64,000 bases of DNA from Oscillospiraceae bacterium (lineage in GTDB: Bacteria; Bacillota; Clostridia; Oscillospirales; Acutalibacteraceae): positions 124,001 to 188,000 of the forward strand of contig SVOW01000003.1 of assembly GCA_015066175.1 (NCBI GenBank), given 5' to 3'. The notes beneath the pieces are model-generated. The model saw only the letters and a list, made by a program, of their open reading frames with translations. It had not been told where the DNA came from and ran no database searches. The position numbers were made by a program, and so were the translations under genes. This document shows positions 62,175 through 64,000 of the stretch, in pieces (position 1 is the stretch's first letter; every line of letters starts with the position of its first letter).

Positions 62175-64000
62175 ATGGACAAAAAATTACTGAAAAGGTT
62201 AATATCCTTGGTTCTTACCGGTGGGGTATTTTTATCCTCTACCGGCGTATACACTGCTATCGCAGCAACAGAAGATCCCTACACAAGTGAATATACCTCC
62301 GCACTTGAGGAATCAACTGTTCCTGCAACAGGCACAATTGTTAACGAAGTGGAAACAACTGTTCCTCAGGCCACTGAAACAGTTGTAGTTCCTGAAACTA
62401 TGCCTCCCACAACACAGGCTCCCACAACTCAGGCTCCCACAACTCAGGCTCCTACAACACAGGCACCCACAACACAGGCTCCTACAACTCAGGCTCCTAC
62501 AACACAGGCTCCTACAACTCAGGCTCCTACAACTCAGGCTCCTACAACTCAGGCTCCCACAACACAGGCTCCTACAACTCAGGCTCCCACAACACAGGCT
62601 TCTACAACTCAGGCACCCACAACTCAGGCTCCTACAACTCAGGCTCCTGTTACAAGACCTCCCGTTGATGAAGACCTTGAATGGCTTGAAACAACTGAAC
62701 CTGATGAAACAACAACATCTGCTCCTGAAACAGGTAAACCCAAGCCTGATTTTGAAGTCAACACTCAGCAGAATGCAAATAATACTGCAAACGCTTGGGT
62801 AGGCGTTGACGGCACAACTGCTAACATGGGTACTGAATCTAACCCCTACGCAGTCAGCAGCGTTGAGTTCTTCCTCGCAATGAGCGAACTTATCAACGAT
62901 ACAGGTAATGCTAACAAATACTTCAAACTTACTGCCGATATCGATTTTTCAACAACAACAATTGACCAGACTCTCCTTGGTAACCTTGCTGAACATCATG
63001 GCATCGGCGGCACGCTCGTTTCAGTTAAGCCTGAAGTTTCATCTGAATCAAACGTTTTCTTCCACCTTGACGGTAACAACAAAAAGATTACTAACGTAAC
63101 GATGAATCTGAATAGTTTCAACTCACTCAGCATTTTCGGTTACGTAAACTCAGCTTCAACAATTACAAATCTTACCGTTTCAAAGGTTAACATCACGAAT
63201 GGATACTCTGATGCACAGGCTGCAGGTATCATTCTTAAAAATGAAGGCACTGTAAAGGATTGTATGTTTACAGAGATTGTTCTCGACACAACAGTCTCAA
63301 CTAAAAAAGCAGAATCATTCTATCCTGACTATGTAACTCTCCGTACATATTCAGGTACTGCTATTGTTGTTGACAACAGCGGTGTTATCGACAGTGAAAC
63401 AAAATATGATCTAGGTTCTCTTACTGTTACTGCTGAAAATGTTACAGTCAGAACATCAAGACCTTATGCAGGTTCAATGGTCGCGCAGAACAGAGGTAAA
63501 ATCAACAAAGTCCGTGTAAGAAATATCACAGTTCATGGTAACGTAACTGAGAGTGATTACGTAGGTGGTCTTGTTGGTTCAAACGCAACACAGAGAACAA
63601 GTTCTTCAACAGGTATGTACTATTGCGAAATTCAGCTGCACAACGATTCACTCGGTGTTAAAGGTGCTGACAAAGTAGGTTATCTTGTTGGTTACAACAC
63701 AGGCCGTATTCAGTATGCAAATGTAACAGGCCGCTTTAAAACCAATGAAAAAGCAAGTTCTACTAAATATGACTTGCTCGTAACAGGCGAATCCGCTGCA
63801 GGTGGTATCGTTGGTGATAACACGGGTGACGTTCAGCTATGTACAGCAACAAATGTTGGTGTTTACTTTGCTGATGAAACTGATGGCGCAATCTATGGTG
63901 GTATCGCAGGTAAATCAACATACAGTATCAGAAACTGTATCGCAACAGGTTCAACTGCAGGTGAAGGTGATGCAAGTGCAATCACCCGTTACATCGGCGG
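62175..64000 (+). CDS. Large surface protein with PTTQA repeats and GLUG-like domain (3' partial)
   Basis: Open frame from ATG 62175 (after GGAGG) to the window edge, 608 codons without a stop. A Sec signal peptide (LLKRLISLVLTGGVFLSST) is followed by a Thr/Pro linker and 16 units of PTTQA, a likely wall-spanning or glycosylated stalk. From about residue 200 the protein is rich in Asn, Thr, Val and Gly with GLUG-type motifs (DYVGGLVGSN, KVGYLVGYNTGRI, AAGGIVGDNTGDV), as in repeat adhesins with a beta-helix. The C-terminus is outside the window, so the anchor type is unknown. It follows the fibre and AAA+/DUF2357 genes and a pair of dyads; it could be a cargo or adhesin of that locus. Confidence 0.78.
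   Translation, partial: MDKKLLKRLISLVLTGGVFLSSTGVYTAIAATEDPYTSEYTSALEESTVPATGTIVNEVETTVPQATETVVVPETMPPTTQAPTTQAPTTQAPTTQAPTTQAPTTQAPTTQAPTTQAPTTQAPTTQAPTTQAPTTQAPTTQASTTQAPTTQAPTTQAPVTRPPVDEDLEWLETTEPDETTTSAPETGKPKPDFEVNTQQNANNTANAWVGVDGTTANMGTESNPYAVSSVEFFLAMSELINDTGNANKYFKLTADIDFSTTTIDQTLLGNLAEHHGIGGTLVSVKPEVSSESNVFFHLDGNNKKITNVTMNLNSFNSLSIFGYVNSASTITNLTVSKVNITNGYSDAQAAGIILKNEGTVKDCMFTEIVLDTTVSTKKAESFYPDYVTLRTYSGTAIVVDNSGVIDSETKYDLGSLTVTAENVTVRTSRPYAGSMVAQNRGKINKVRVRNITVHGNVTESDYVGGLVGSNATQRTSSSTGMYYCEIQLHNDSLGVKGADKVGYLVGYNTGRIQYANVTGRFKTNEKASSTKYDLLVTGESAAGGIVGDNTGDVQLCTATNVGVYFADETDGAIYGGIAGKSTYSIRNCIATGSTAGEGDASAITRYIG
62406..62645 (+). repeat. Sixteen 15-bp units coding PTTQA
   Basis: The unit CC(C/T)ACAAC(A/T)CAGGC(T/A) repeats 16 times in frame; one unit reads STTQA (62601). 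Only third positions vary, a sign of selection for the peptide and of slippage-driven growth. Confidence 0.92.

Overview
The window looks like a chromosome segment of an uncultured, low-GC, Gram-positive anaerobe of the class Clostridia, most likely Oscillospirales (Ruminococcaceae-like) from a gut or rumen. This rests on consensus sigma-A promoters (TTGACA-N17-TATAAT type), AAGGAG ribosome sites with frequent TTG/GTG starts, a GltX plus GlnS pair, SipW-type secretion, and families such as DUF975, DUF554, DUF2752 and DUF6273. The species cannot be fixed from the sequence alone, and no phage or plasmid backbone is seen.

Layout. 0-7 kb: a calcium-loop/C39-like acidic protein (cut by the left edge), an unknown protein, two different dynamin-like GTPases, and a zinc-ribbon membrane protein. 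7-15 kb: a sialidase-like plus endoglycoceramidase-like pair, a secreted metallophosphoesterase, deoD-deoB, a secreted PHP-domain protein and a cytidylate-kinase-like protein. 15.6-20.6 kb: ligA, a second zinc-ribbon protein sharing a module with the first, and a membrane-anchored metallophosphoesterase. 20.6-27.3 kb: a replication-gene fossil, a HAD hydrolase, nitroreductase plus epimerase, a DUF975 protein, a GDPD-like protein that has lost catalytic motifs, and a serine hydrolase. 27.3-33.3 kb: argC-argJ-argB-argD-argF plus DUF554 behind an arginine-repressor-like control region. 34-38 kb: small membrane proteins, a transporter, tRNA-Ser(CGA), and a lipoprotein and a TipA-like MerR regulator that look acquired. 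38.5-44.9 kb (minus): gltX-glnS-membrane protein-DUF2628 protein-rarA. 45.5-49.7 kb (minus): trmL-LCP-like-transglutaminase-like-serine hydrolase. 49.8-54 kb: a 58-residue gene behind a perfect palindrome, ThuA and two Gfo/Idh/MocA oxidoreductases.

The most interesting locus is 54.1-64 kb. A degenerate EAL protein is followed by a membrane-anchored TasA-like protein, a TasA/camelysin-like protein with a SipW-type signal peptide, an ER-type signal peptidase (SipW), a membrane-anchored McrB-like AAA+ ATPase, a DUF2357 (McrC-N-like) protein whose expected nuclease end is replaced by about 400 residues of K/E/R/A coiled coil, and a large GLUG/PTTQA surface protein behind two identical operator-like dyads. 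I read this as a surface-fibre assembly locus that has recruited a McrBC-derived AAA+/DUF2357 pair. That reading is inference from order and domain content.

Intergenic DNA is unusually rich in repeats. Five islands (about 15.4, 33.4, 45.1, 50.3 and 52.7 kb) are built from shuffled modules that share a 12-bp palindromic boundary (AAATTATAATTT) and often GTAGGG...CCCTAC double hairpins. A separate array of GTGAAAT-linked hairpins and a set of 20-bp-period AATCGTT repeats lie just downstream of the tRNA.
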